Source: Cryptomeria japonica (lineage: Eukaryota > Streptophyta > Pinopsida > Cupressales > Cupressaceae). From it: DNA of 64,000 nt. Positions 1 through 12,606 of the stretch are shown here, piece by piece. Each line of letters opens with the position of its first letter. Within the stretch, counting starts at the first letter, position 1. Both the position numbers and the translations under genes were made by a program. The notes below the pieces were generated by a model that saw only the letters and a list, made by a program, of their open reading frames with translations, ran no database searches and had not been told where the DNA came from. The DNA is taken from assembly GCF_030272615.1 (NCBI RefSeq), contig NC_081410.1:115765140-115829139 (forward strand), read 5' to 3'.

Positions 1-300
1 ACCTAATACATCTACAAGCACATCTACTATATGATAATGGAATGTCATATTATCAGGATACAACAGAGAAACACATTAAGAAAATTTGCTAGACATTTAA
101 TCTAATTCAATGAAATAGGCTTTGTCCAAAGCCATTATAAAGCATGGAATTTCTCAAAAAGAGGATCATCCTTCTTTGTATACCCATATTCAACACCCCT
201 TCCCATAAACATAGCTTAACAAACACATAATGCAAACATATGCCAATGAACCTATATCTATGCATCTTTCTATGATAAGTTATTCAACACATTTCTATAT

Positions 301-467
301 GGTTATTCATATGCAAATATACTGATTCATTAGTTTACATGATCGTTCATATGCAATATTGTTACATTCTTCTGCATGACTATTCATATGCAAACATATT
401 AATTCATTAATCTACATGGTTGTTCAAATGCAATACCGTTACACTCTTCTACATGGCTATTCATATG
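301..467. repeat. 77-bp tandem repeat, about 2.2 copies
   Basis: Units 301-377 and 378-454 align closely, and a third partial unit runs to 467. Each unit is itself two related halves of 40 and 37 bp, both containing TTCATATGCAA-like words (one copy reads TTCAAATGCAA), so the repeat grew from a shorter ancestral unit. Confidence 0.75.
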
Positions 468-652
468 TATTGACTAATGCACTTATGATCAGTTGTAGGT
501 ATGATATGTTATGACGTAGACATCTTTTAAGAACAATAATACATTTTTGTTTACAAGGAGTGTCACATGTATGTGTATATAATTATAGACATATATATGT
601 GCATATGTTCTTAATAAAGGAGTAACTTAAATAAAGATAAGAAATCAGATTT

Positions 653-667
653 AAATACAATTGTAAT
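653..667. repeat. Left target-site duplication of the LINE
   Basis: AAATACAATTGTAAT at 653-667 is repeated exactly at 6877-6891, directly after the A-run of the LINE. A 15-bp perfect duplication is typical of target-primed reverse transcription and fixes the element ends at 668 and about 6876. Confidence 0.9.
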
Positions 668-1084
668 GAAATATAGATGGCGTGCGTGCGGGGATCGCGA
701 GCGACCGAGCTAGGGTTTCGAGGCCCTAGCTCGTGGGAGGCGTTGTTGCAGGTGCGGCGGGGGAGGGAAGTGCAGGGTGTCGGGGGAGAGCAGAGGGCAG
801 GTTTTAGTCGTGGGTGTGAGGGCAGCTACGGTGGTCGTTGGGTGAAGTTTGGGCTGTGCGGGAGTAGGTTTCCAGACTGCTGCCGGCTGTGGGTCTCCCG
901 TGGGTCTGGGGGATTCAGTTGGCCTCTTCCTTTGGAGGAACGTGGGAGGGGTGGCGTCTTGGGGGCCACGCTTTCTTAAGGGGCCCTTTGGATTGGGGTA
1001 CTTGGCTTTCTTTTGTTACCTTTTAATTCTTTTTGCCTCCCGATGTCGTGTTTTGGTGGTGAGGCTTCGCAGGGGGCTCCTGCC
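668..1084 (+). promoter_or_regulatory. GC-rich LINE 5' leader, likely internal promoter region
   Basis: The leader is clearly richer in G and C than the flanks and starts right after the target-site duplication. Plant L1 elements carry their promoter internally at the 5' end, so this is the expected place for it. An open frame from the ATG at 677 (100 codons) crosses it, but it shows no recognisable domain and is more likely a by-product of the GC-rich composition. Confidence 0.5.
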
Positions 1085-2469
1085 ATGGACTTCCGTGTTG
1101 CGGTGGGCTCAAAACCCCCACTTCAAAGTATGAAGACATTTACCAATAATCTTTTCTCATCAAAACCGAGGTCTGGGAGTGCTGGTAGTTCTCGCCTTAT
1201 GAAGATTAATGGTTGTCCGAAGAGATGCAGTGAAAGGCCGAAGTTGGTTATTCCTTCTGAGATGATAGCTAAAGACGTTGAGTACTTTTCAAAATACTCG
1301 CTATATTGCAAATTTTTGGGAATGAGGATTTTCTTGCAGTTCTTGGAAAACTAGGCGCAAAGGACTTGGGCACCAGATGGGGAAATGGAGATTATGCTGC
1401 TGGCAAACAACTATTTCATGGTTACTTTCAACTGTATGGAGGATTGCAATAGGGTTTTTGAAGGAGGCTCATATTTTTACAACCAGGCGGGGTTGTTCAT
1501 CAAACCTTGGCATGCAAGGTTTAACCCTTTGGAGGAGCTCCCAAATAGGGTTCCAGTGTGGGTTCGTTTACCACATTTTCCAGTGGAGTGTTGTCGGGAG
1601 GATGTGTTACGGATGTTGGCCGCACTGCTTGGGAAGCCAATTGATCTTCAACGCAAACCCTAGGGAGAAAGGTAATGACCTTTGCACGCATCTGTGTTGA
1701 AATTGATCTTAGTAAACCTTTGCCAGATGCTATAGATATGTGTGCAGGTTCTTACTCATGGGTTTAGTAGCTAGACTATGAGACTTTACCTTTTCGTTGT
1801 CGTATGTGTCATGAGTATGGTCATTTACAGCGTAAGTGCCCTAGATATAAACCAGTGGTGCGCCAACCTCAACAACCGGCCCAGAGTCAAGATAAGGTTG
1901 ATAAAGGAAAAGTTGGTATGTCGGCCGAGGTTGTGGGTGCTGATGGTTTTGTTTCAGTTAAGACAAGGAACAAAAATCGAGGCTAGAAGAGGTCCCTTTA
2001 GGAGAGACAGGAGGAGGATACCTTTAACAGATTTGAAGCATTGGACGACCTCAATCAATAGGAAATGAATCTGGGGTTAACCCCTTTGGACCAAGGTGCT
2101 TCAGGGGGAGTCCGGAAAGAGTTATGGAGGATTTTACCCAGGCCTTGCTAGTGATTGGAAGCCAACAAATGGAGATGGAGAAGACAGTAGGGGCCGAGTT
2201 GGGACTCACTCCTGTTTCGAAGGTGAATTTGGTTGGGGGGGGAGGGTTCCCCGATAGCTCTGAAATTGGAACTGGCTGGAGCTAAAACTAATAAGTCTTC
2301 TATTCACCTAGGTCTTCATCAAAAAGATATTACGAAAAGTGCTTCGGAGAAAAACTCAAAGGTTAGCAGAAAGAAGGATTTGGATAAAATCAAATTGATG
2401 AGAAAGAATTTGGTTGAGTTAGGGTCAGTAAAGACTTTGGACTCTCACTTTTCCAATCCTCATAAATGA
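1085..2469 (+). pseudogene. LINE ORF1 (DUF4283 + CCHC RNA-binding protein), broken
   Basis: In plant L1 elements ORF1 encodes the nucleic-acid-binding partner of the ORF2 enzyme. The ATG at 1085 (MDFRVAVGSK) is the likeliest start; an upstream in-frame ATG lies at 1013. The DUF4283-like part spans about 1250-1660, with the hallmark IKPWHARFNP and VPVWVRLPHFP. The frame then shifts by one near 1651-1663. A CCHC knuckle follows near 1800-1845 (CRMCHEYGHLQRKC). Two adjacent TAG codons interrupt the frame just before the knuckle (about 1766), and TAG at 1984 ends the next stretch. The last part (2233-2469) is Lys-rich and ends in TGA overlapping the ORF2 ATG. Confidence 0.85.
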
Positions 2470-5400
2470 TTGTCTTTTCATGGAATGTGAGGGGCTTAAA
2501 CAACTGCCCTAGACAAAAAGTTGTTCGGGAATTGATTAAGAATCATTCACCTAATGTCCTGTTCTTGCAAGAAACTAAACTCTTGGTGGAGAGTATGATG
2601 GGGTTGGTGCTGAAGCTCTGGGGGCGAGGCGAGTGTCAGTGTATTGGGGCAGTTGGTTTCTCTGGAGGGGTGGCATGTCTTTGGAATCCTTCAAAGATTC
2701 GCCCTCTCTGGTGGGTGGCTTCCAGATCTTCGTTATCCGGGGTTGCCTCTAGTCTTGAGACTAGAGATCTTATCTTGTTTACTAATATCTATGCCCCCAC
2801 TGATTTTTAGGGCAAGAAAAACTTATGGTCTCATATTTCTTGTATGCGAAGGTTGGTCCCTTTTCATCCTTGGATTATGGTGGGAGACTTCAATGCTATC
2901 ATTGAGTTGAGTGAGAAGAAGGGGGTGTCATGCGGTTGGATCCTTCTTCTTTTCTCTTTCGGGATAGTATATCTTCACTGCATCTGGTTGACATTAAGCC
3001 TGGTAATGGTTTGTTCACTTGGAACAATAGGAGAGTGGGGGAGTATTGGATTACTGAGAGGCTCGATAGATTTCTGGTTTCCAGTTCTTGGGTTGGTGGG
3101 GGGTGGTCCACAAGTTCTGATATTCTTGACTGGAGAGGGTCTGGCCATTGGCCTATCAAGTTGGTCTCTTCTTCTGCCTGGGTTGCTCGCTCTGCTTCCT
3201 TCAAATTCCAACTTATGTGGCTTCGGGATCTCACTTTGCAGGCTCTTGTTGAGCAGTGGTGGAGGAAGGGGAGACCGAACTTTGACACTGCTATGTATAC
3301 TTTTGCCAAGCAATTGCAGTTTGTTAAGCTTCAGCTTAAACAGTGGAATAGGCAGGGTTTCGGGAACATTTTTCATGCTAAGAAAGTTGCACAAATAGTG
3401 TTAAATGGCATCACCAGTGAAATCAGAGAGCAGAATTTGTCTGAAGCCTTGCTTAGGGAGGAGGACGGGGCTCTCAAGGTTTTAGAGGAATGGGAACTCA
3501 GGGAAGAAATTTACTGGAAACAAAGAGCTCGTATTGATTGGCTTCAAGCAGGCGATAAGAACACTGTTTTCTTTTTCAGCTCTGTGAAAGCAAGATGCCA
3601 TGGAAACTCCATTTCTGCTCTGGTCAATGATAGAGGTGAGATGTTATTATCCTTGCAGGAGTTTTCTAGGGAGGCTCTACAATATTTACGATCCCTCTTT
3701 AGTGAGGATTCTCAGGGGGAATTGGTGGAGGAGAACCATGTTCTCGCTTGCATTCCTCCTCTCGTTACTAGGGAGATGAATGAGTAGCTAATGGGTCCTA
3801 TTTTATTGGAAGAACTCGAGAGGATTGTTTTTCACATGAGGAAAGGAAAAGCTCCTGGACCGGATGGGTTCCCGGTTGAATTCTTTCAAGAGTTCTGGGA
3901 TATCATCAAATTGGACTCACTGGAAGTAGTCCAAGAGTTCCAGAGGAACAAACAGATGCTTCGGGCCTTGAATGCGACCTTCATTGCGCTAATCCCTAAG
4001 TGTGATGGGGCCGATAGGTTAGGCCAGTTCCACCCTATATCTCTCTGCAATGTGATTTACAAGATCATTTCTAAGCTGATAGCAGAGAGGCTGAAGAAGT
4101 GTCTGGGGGCTGTTATCTCAAAGGAACATAGCGGGTTTGTGGAAGGGCGTCAAATTTTGGATGGTGCGGTCATTGCTACGGAGACCATTCATTCTATGAC
4201 ATCCTCCAAAGATAAAGCTATGTTTATCAAGTTGGATATGGCTAAGGCTTACGATAAAGTTTGTTGGTCCTTCCTCCAGAAGATCCTCAGGGCTTTTGGC
4301 TTTGCTGAGGAATGGATCCAATGAGTTATGAGTTGTGTTATGTCCACTTCTTTCTCAGTGCTAATCAATGGTGATCACACTGAGCTATTTGGTGCGTCTA
4401 GGGGCCTCCGCCAGGGGGACCCCCTCTCCCCTTACTTATTCATTCTCCTGGCTGAGGGTATGGGGAGGCTGATCAAGCATAATGTGGGTTTGGGTAGTAT
4501 TCAAGGGTGGAGTTGGGGTAATGACTTTCAGCCTTAGTCTCATTTGCAGTTTATTGACGACACGACCTTGATGGGACTTGCTCGGATTAGAGAAGCTACT
4601 AATCTGCGGAAGGTTTTGGATGTTTATCTGGTGGCCTCGGGTCAGTTGATCAATGAAGATAAGTCTTTTATCCTTTTCTTCAACACTCCTGGATCTATTC
4701 AAAGGAGGATTGCTCTTATCTTGAGGTTCCAAGTGGGCAATTTGCCCTTGACTTATCTGGGTATTCCTATCTCTCCTAGTAACCCTCCTCCGGAGTCATG
4801 ACAGGGTATTTTGGATAAATTTCACTCGCAGGTGGAACATTGGACTCACAGATGCTTATCTTTCACTGGGAGGGTGCAACTGATTCAGTCAGTGGTTCAG
4901 GCTCTTCTGATTTATCGTTATATGCTTCAAGTGGCTCCTATGTGGTTCTTGAAGGGCTTGGACTCTTTGGCAAGGCAATTCTTATGGGCATGCAATCTAT
5001 CCTCCTCCAAATGGAGTCTAGTCAATTGGGACTTGGTGTGTAGCCCAAAGCAGTTGGGGGGGCTTGGTTTAAGGCAAGCTATTTTATTCAGGGAGGCTCT
5101 GGCGGCTAAATTGTACTGGAGGTGGTGTGTCGAGCAGGATCATGGTTGGGCTAAGCTTTTGGCCTACAAATATATGCAAAGGATCCCAGTACAGGAGGTT
5201 CCAAGATATCCACTCGAGGGAAAAGGCTCAACGATTTGGTATACTCTCAAGAAGGGGGCATCTCTCATTAAGGAGGGACTCTTTTGGATCTGCAGGAGGG
5301 GGGAAGAGGTCCTTTTCTGGAACGACTTTTGGGATGGGTACCCCCCCATCCTTGTTTAGATTCCTAATCTTGGGAACCTTAGCCAAAGATTTTTGGAGGC

Positions 5401-6850
5401 AGGGTAGTCAAGGGTGAGTGACTTCAAGGCTGTTTACCGGTGTGGGCGGCTGGAGTTGGAGAGGTGGAAGGCTCATAGTGAGTGACTGGTTGTTGGGATG
5501 GAGGAAGAGTGTGCTAAGTTGCAAGGCATTCTAGCGAGTAGACACTGTAGTACCCTCAAGGGTAGGGATGGACTTGCCTGGTCTCCGAATCCTAAGGGCA
5601 TCTTTATTGTAGCTAGTGGTTACTGGGAACTTTTGAACCGAAGATTGGAGGGAAGAGAGGTGCACTGGTGGAAACAGGTTTGGAACAATTTTTCTTGGCC
5701 AAAGTGCAACTGCTTCGTTTAGACTCTGGCCTTGAATAGATGCCTAACTTGGGATAATATTCACAAGCGGGGATTCTTGGGGCCTTCTATTTGTGCTTTG
5801 TGTGGTAATGGGGAGGAAGACTCCTCACATCCATTCTTCAAATGCCCCTTCTCTATGCTTATTTGGCACTACTGGTGGGGGGTGTGGAAGTGTCCGTGTG
5901 TTCACATTGATTCTTTGGTAGAATTTTGGAGCAGTTTGGGCAGACCTCCTATCTTGTCCTCCTTCCTCCAAACAGTCTGGTATATTGGGCCCATCTTTAT
6001 ACTCTGGCAGATTTGGCTTGAGAGGAACAGAAAGATCTTTCGTGAGGCCAGACTGTTAGTGCAACAAGTATGGAATAGAACCATGGTTATGATTCGGGAG
6101 ATGGTGGAAGCTAAATGTGAGGTGAATTTTCCTTTGCATAGAGATGAGGCGGATATTGTGTGTAGGTTGGGCTGGCATGAGTTGTCTCCTGCCTCCACTT
6201 GTGTCAAAAGAGGTAGATGTGCTATGAAGAAGGTCCAAAGGGTGGGAAAGTGGAGACCCCCTCAAGATGAGATTATCAAGATTAACATCGATGGCTCCTC
6301 CAGGGGTAACCTAGGCCCTGCAGGGGTTGGTGGGCTAGGTAGGAATTGTATGTGAGAGGCGGTTTTCTTCTTTTCGGTGCATAAAGGGAGGCAATCTAAT
6401 AATTATATGGAGGGACTTGCTATTCTCTATGCCCTGGAGCGGGCTTGGGAGTTGGGTCGTAGGAAGGTTATTTGTGAATTAGATTCATAAATTATTGTTA
6501 ATTTGTTGACTGAGCAAAAGGTGAGTGCGATTCATTGGCAACTGGTAGGGATTGTTCATTAGATTCTTCAGATTAGTTCTTTAATGGAGCAGGTGTCTTT
6601 CATCCACATTCCTCGTGAATGGAATAGAGCAACTGATTGTTTGGCTAAGTGGGCTTCAAAACATGATAGTGATTGGAAGATTGAAGGTTGGGAGCATCTC
6701 TCCCAGATTACTGTCAAGTCTTGCGAAAGATTCTTGCTAAGGACATGGATAGTTATGATGTTGGCTGATCTTGGTCTAGGCCTAGGGCTCTTTTTTTGGG
6801 GCCTTGGGGCTCTGGTCCTCCTTGTAGTTTTTGTGTCTGATCTTCAATAA
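2466..6850 (+). pseudogene. LINE ORF2 (endonuclease / reverse transcriptase / RNase H), broken
   Basis: The ATG at 2466 opens an AP-type endonuclease (FSWNVRGLN at the start, FLQETK, then MVGDFNA near 2880 and GHWPI near 3140). A TAG lies at 2808 and a one-base frameshift in the G-run near 2921. From there one reading frame runs to 6850, broken only by in-frame stops (3785, 4322, 4535, 4799, 5357, two between 5360 and 5490, 5720, 6353 and two more in the RNase H). RT motifs: GKAPGPDGFPVEF (3848), KLDMAKAYDKV (4230), GLRQGDPLSPYLF (4405) and FIDD (4550), where FADD is usual. A zf-RVT domain lies at 5730-5880. RNase H has IDGSSRG, NYMEGLA, CELDS and ATDCLAKW with all acidic residues kept. Confidence 0.92.
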
Positions 6851-6851
6851 A
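6846..6851 (+). terminator. AATAAA poly(A) signal of the LINE
   Basis: AATAAA lies 20 bp before the A-run that ends the element, the normal spacing for cleavage and polyadenylation of the LINE transcript. Confidence 0.7.
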
Positions 6852-6876
6852 GTTTTTATCCCTTTTATTCAAAAAA

Positions 6877-6891
6877 AAATACAATTGTAAT
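6877..6891. repeat. Right target-site duplication of the LINE
   Basis: Exact copy of 653-667. Its first three A residues overlap the end of the A-run, so the exact 3' boundary is ambiguous by up to three bases. Confidence 0.9.
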
Positions 6892-9496
6892 TTGCATAAT
6901 GCAGTTGAGTACTCTGTTTTATCTTCTATGTTCTGTTTATGTATGAAAAATCATGGGCTAAGTGTGATATCCTTTTCGAGATTACTAGTTTCTAGAAAAG
7001 ATAAGAATACAAATTTTATACAACAGATAGAGAAAGAAAATAGCTTAAGAAATTCATTTAAAATCAATAAAAAAATAGAAGGTATATCACTTGTATGTTT
7101 ATTCAAAATATACATATATGAGACATACTTCATATGTGTATACATTCTCAAGAATATCCAATTCACTATATTTTTTGTTATAAAATGATTAGTTTTCAGT
7201 TGAACAAGAATTCAAATTGTTTATGCATATTATTCTAATTCTTAGTCTCTTTTAAATTTTATGTCGATAGATATAATAGATTTAACTATGTTTTTAGGTT
7301 CATGTGAAATGCAATTATGAAAGAGTTCTTCTAACTTCTAAATTTTCAAATTTAACATAAAAAATAAGAGAGTTATTTTGTTCCTAATTGTTCCTACTAT
7401 TCCTATTTCATAATGTTCTACTTTTCAATTTTTATCTAATTCTTGATTTATCATATAAATTCATGAGAAAAGGATTTTGTTTCAGATTCTATTACAATAC
7501 AACTTCTGATCAATAACAAACTGTTAATAATATAAACTCCATTGATAATGACTATCTTATTCGATTAATTCAAGAAATAAGAGAATATTAAGAAGGAATC
7601 ACATGCGTTTGTATTTACTAGCATATAGTATTTTGGCAACGTTACAAAGAAGGAATAATACTATTTTAAATTGATTAATATGCAAACTTCCTAATGGATG
7701 TCACACTAAATCTATTTCTGATTTTGCATGTGTAACAACTAGTTATAATTGTGAAATGTCAGGAGCAATTGCCAAGCATGCATAAAAAACTTAGGGATTG
7801 TTTAAGCATTCAAAAATTTGGCATCAATGTATTACTTTGATGCTTTAAGGCTATGTTTCAAATGTCATAATAATATGCATATTTTGCCTTCGTGGAAATT
7901 GACCTTTCCAATCTTGGTACGTGAAAGTCAATTCAATGTATTATATATAGCATGAACATATCATTGGAATTTAAGAAATAAACATTTGATATGAATACAC
8001 AATGTTGTACAATACAAGTATGTTTTCATTTTTAAACACATCAACTTCTTAATGGAATTGGTGTTTTTGATCAAATATGTATTGTAATTTTCTTATGATA
8101 ATATGTATAAGTGTGCCTATATCGTCATAAATGTTCATAAGTGTATGTCATATGCGTACACATGAATATGTATATATACGTGTTCATACATTACATATGT
8201 GTGTGTCGATGTAGTCATATTTATATGTATTCAAATGTTGTAAGTGTTTTATTCATTTTTTTGTCATGTGCATATGAAGCATATATCAAATGATAATAGC
8301 CATATCAAGGAAGTCAACATATTCCTATCATCAAAGCAAAGGTATACATAGTCACAATATGATATGCAAGTTTAAATCCATTTTCATAATGATTCTGGTA
8401 ATGCAGTAATGTTAGTATGCAAGCACTATAAAGCACTCCAAAGCATCCATTATATCATCTAAATATGCAATTGCTACATGAGACTAAGTGGTGTGTGCGT
8501 TAGTTTCCATCACATCCATTCTTTACCAAATGGCTAGACTCCTCTCCTTGACCATGTTCCCATCTTCAACCAAACCTGCATTCACTCAAACTCATTTGTA
8601 TGTCATTAGGTCAGTGATCAAAATCATAATCAATACATGTACATGTTAAGGAAAACATACACTATCATAATTAGATCATCATTTTCTCATTTGCAAATTT
8701 AAATACATCATTATTATGTCATATTTATTCATTTTAAAATTGATCAAAATTTATCTAATTAATATCTAAATCAACTTTATTTCATTCTTTCAATCAAGCC
8801 AAAAGATGAGACATGACATAAACAAGATCATCCAAAGTCAAAATCAATAGTACAAAACTATCCAAATGTCGAGGTATCAAACCCAATCTTAATCATCCAC
8901 TTCAATCATTAATCATCATTCAATAGAACCAATCAATCAACATCCAAACCATCAGTTAATTGTAAAATCAAAATCTCAATACTTGAAGCATCTTATTTTG
9001 TCTCGTTGAGTGCCTATGTCTACTTTTGTTTGAAACATTATTACTTCACAATGCCATTTCAAAGATAGATAAAATGCAAAATTCTCACCATCTTCTAACA
9101 TCACATCTAAGATCACATCCTAATACTATACCAAAATTTCTCCATTTTCATGGTGATTCTTTTTTATCTATCCACCACTAGTTAATTAAATAATTTTTAG
9201 GCTAATACTCATTCATTTATCTTAGAATGAATAAATAAATCTATTTTCACTCTTTTCTCTATAAATAATTAAAAATTCTTACCATCCATTCCTATTCCAT
9301 AATAAATCCATGATTTTCTCATTTTTTTATTCCATACAACTAATTAGCCAAAACACACAAATAAAAACAATTAATTACTCTTACTGACTTTAAATCCCAT
9401 GAAAGATATGTTTTAATTCCTTTTGTCTATTTTAGCCTATCAAGATTCTCCACCCACTTTCAATCAATCTCCATCACTCATCCAAGATCAAATTAT

Positions 9497-9632
9497 CACC
9501 ATTCACATCCCTATTCAAACATAAATAATTTTAACCCAAAATTTCATAAAAAAATCATATAATTCTCACCATTCACATCCCTATTCAAACATAAATAATT
9601 TTAACCCAAATTTTCATTAAAAAATCACATTT
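9497..9632. repeat. 70-bp tandem duplication
   Basis: The segment starting CACCATTCACATCCC at 9497 is repeated at 9567. The copies differ by a few bases and a short A-run length change, so the duplication is fairly recent. Confidence 0.85.
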
Positions 9633-11408
9633 TTAAGAACTTACTGGTACATATTGTAGAAGTCTTATGCAAATCCTTGGGTAACCACATTCATTGCATC
9701 TGAGCAATCAACTTCAACAAATAGATTTTTTTGCATTGGTAAGATTGTTATGCATTCGTTTTGTATAATATTCATTTAACTCAATCAAAAGTTTTAATAT
9801 GATTCAAAATGGAGAGTTTAATACTATTTTAACCTTCTCACTAATATTCATGTCTATTTTATATGATTTAAAATAGAGAGTTTAATAATATTTTAATCTT
9901 CATTTTGTTCTATTTTGAATCTTGCACTTATACTTGTGACTACTATTCATGTCTTTCAATGACTAAACCATCTAATCTATGCTTGTGGATTCTCCATTTC
10001 AATTTTATTTTCTCCAATGTTTCCCGTCGACTAGGAAAATGGGTTAGAACAAACATGATATCATAACACCAACCACGAAAAGCTAAATATCATGTAAGAT
10101 AACATCCTAATCATACCAATAAAGCTATCAAAATGAAATGAACATCAACTATGCAAACTAACACTATGCATCTCCTTCATTCCATTCCATCATTTTTCTT
10201 TCTCCTCTAATTGGATGTAGCTCTCAAATAGGTGAGTGCACAAATGTGACAAAAGCAAGGGTGATTCAATAGCATGATTGCAAGGATAATCGAAAGGGTG
10301 TGGTTATGATAATGAGACATGAGAGCTCAATTTATAGATTTTAAAGGTTGATTGGATGGACATGATCAATTGCAATCGATGGACAAGATTGAATGTGAGG
10401 ATGAGTTAAGTGAAGACAAATGAGAAAGGTGGCATTTCCAAGTGGAGAGGAAAATTGAAGATTAGTGAAGTTAAGTGCAACATAATTAGGAAAGTAGAAG
10501 ATTGAGGTGGAGTTAGAAGTGGAGATCGAAATAAAGTGAAATTAATAAATATTCATTTATTAATTCACTCTCATATTAGTAATTGGTCAATTAAATATGA
10601 TTTATTTAATTATGACAAAAGAATTAGGGAATAAATAAATAATGAATTTATTTGTCCTAAGAAGGACATGTTAGGATAGGGAATCAATAATCAAATGATT
10701 ATTTAACCCTAGAGATGGAATTAGGTCAAATTGATGCCAAAGAAATAGCAATTGAGTAGTTGACAAAATTATTTAGCTGGTAGACAAGAAGAATGATTTA
10801 GGTCAAATCGACATGAAAATTGGAGGACATAAATAATGAACCGAAGAATGACACAATATCAACGAATGATAAAGACCAAACACACAATAATCGAAGACAT
10901 ATTAAAAAGGGGAGTAGAGGTGTTGACCATTTTTTAGTGTCTACTTTTCCAAATTATATCAAGTGAATTTTAGTTGACACACTAACTCATGTGTTACAAT
11001 TCTAATGTCAAAAATATCAAACTATTTAAAATGTTTTTGATAAATTAATATTTTCTTTTTTCACGTGGTAGTATTAATTTTGATTTAATTTAATTTTTTT
11101 TTGTATTGTATTGTATTGTAGAAGATTTGAACTCATCACCATCTAGGTGCTTACAACATGGACTTTGCCATTAAATTAAGTGCCTCTTGTTAGTTTAATA
11201 TTATTTTAATCTTCATTTTATTTTATATTGAATCTTACATATGTATGTTTTTTCAATGACTTATCCATCCAATCAATGGCCTTAAACTCTCTATTTTAAT
11301 TGGTAAGTAAGAGATGACCCATGTTTCACGAGTAGTGGTTCACAAGAATCCATCTCTCATGAGAATGAATGGTTCACTTAGCATTCATTGTATCAAGGTG
11401 ATGCTCAC

Positions 11409-11456
11409 AGAGGTCACCCATCCCAGTACTACTCCAACTTAAGCGTTAAACCCACT
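11409..11456 (-). repeat. 5S-rRNA-derived fragment
   Basis: Read on the minus strand, this holds GAGTAGTACTGGGATGGGTG followed by ACCTC, which matches the 3' half of plant 5S rRNA including the internal box C promoter region (GGATGGGTGACC), with an AACGCTTAAG-like remnant upstream. The 5' half and the true 3' end of 5S rRNA are missing, so this is not a functional 5S gene. It could be a decayed 5S-derived SINE or a pseudogene fragment. Confidence 0.65.
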
Positions 11457-11746
11457 TGACTTGCAACCTTATTAACACACAAATTAATTACACATTACTC
11501 ATATGCTACAATTTCAATATAAAAATATCAAACCATTCAAAACATTTTTGATAAATTAATATCTAGTACTAAATCATTCAGTTTCTTCATTTTAATTCTG
11601 AAGTTGCATTCCCATATTTGCAATATATTAAAAATGATTGAATGAAATTTTTACAGTCAATATGAATTATATGATAACTTAAACATTTATTGGAGTGTAT
11701 GCACACACACACACCCCGCCAACACATATATATTTTCTTTCTAAAA

Positions 11747-11748
<2 letters not shown>

Positions 11749-11822
<74 letters not shown>
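11749..11822. repeat. (AT)37 microsatellite
   Basis: An uninterrupted AT dinucleotide array, preceded by a short CA array (11701-11713). Apparent ORFs of repeated Tyr-Ile on both strands here are products of the repeat, not genes. Confidence 0.97.
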
Positions 11823-11828
<6 letters not shown>

Positions 11829-12606
11829 CTTCCAAGTTATTGATATATATTATTTTAAAATATTTATTATAAAATTACAAATTTATTTAGAATGTTTTGA
11901 AATAGGAGGATATAATTATTTCTAATTTTATAATATTTTAATATAAATTTTTAGAATAATTTTTATTTTAATTATAAACAAGATAGATTTTTTTGATATG
12001 AATTTAGAAACTTACTTAATAAATTAAAGATTTTTGCACATATTTTTGATTTATCATGGTTTTCTAAATTTTTACATTTTTTTAAATCTAAAATGATCAT
12101 ATGTGATACAAAGAAAGAGCATCTACATTTTATTGTAGATTGAATCTTCTTGCTCATTTCTTCTATACTTGGCTTGGCCTATGTATGTTTAAAGTCATAA
12201 GTGAAGTTTAGATATATACTTTGTAGTTCATACAATTATGTTCTAATTCTTTTTTATTTGTCAATAGAATTTATGTTTGCACATAGACTTTTCTAATCTA
12301 ACTTTCCTACATTACATTATTAAAAATAATAAAAATATTTTTTATATTTAATATATATTATTGATTAAATAAATAAAAATGTTCAAACATAATAAAAATA
12401 TAAAATTATTCATAATTTAAATATTTTTTTATTCCAGCCGAGCCAACAATACGAAAACAAATTCTATTACGATACGAGTACAGATGTCAAAAGCCCTCCC
12501 CGTGTATCACCATTTTGCCGACAATAAATTCGAAACTCCCAGTCTCTCTTTGTAATTGACATATAGACACTGTCATTTCTCATTCCTGTAAAAAAGTCAA
12601 TTGTAG

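Larger units (their letters stand above)
1..667. other. AT-rich intergenic DNA before the LINE
   Basis: No coding region is supported here. The stretch is AT-rich and contains the 77-bp tandem repeat listed separately. Its last 15 bases (653-667) are the left copy of the LINE target-site duplication, so the sequence immediately to the left is the pre-insertion host DNA and resumes at 6892. Confidence 0.7.
668..6876 (+). mobile_element. Full-length, inactivated plant L1-type LINE
   Basis: About 6.2 kb lie between 15-bp target-site duplications. In order the element has a GC-rich 5' leader (668-1084), ORF1 with a DUF4283-type domain and a CCHC knuckle, ORF2 with endonuclease, reverse transcriptase, zf-RVT and RNase H, an AATAAA signal at 6846 and a short A-run (6871-6879). 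ORF1-EN-RT-RNase H is the layout of plant L1 elements that carry an RNase H domain. It is not 5'-truncated, which is unusual for a LINE insertion, but each ORF has one clear frameshift plus several stops, so it cannot be autonomous now. Confidence 0.92.
6892..12606. other. AT-rich intergenic stretch without a supported gene
   Basis: No ORF here shows a recognisable domain. The stretch holds a 70-bp tandem duplication (9497-9632), a degenerate repeat containing AGAGAGTTTAATA-like words (about 9790-9910, related words again near 11190), a 5S-rRNA-derived fragment (11409-11456) and the (AT)37 microsatellite. Between about 10320 and 10930 are a TATA-like CAATTTATAG and AT palindromes resembling those in the large LTRs at 49.4 and 61.2 kb, so it may be an old solo LTR; this is weak. 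Confidence 0.5.

Noticed and set aside
677-1133. ORFs of 94-100 codons in the LINE leader
   Set aside because: GC-rich 5' leader upstream of the DUF4283 ORF1; overlapping frames without domains.
2899-3394. Minus-strand ORFs of 136 and 139 codons
   Set aside because: They are shadows of the LINE endonuclease region.
11587-11925. Tyr-Ile-rich ORFs on both strands
   Set aside because: They are translations of the (AT)37 microsatellite.
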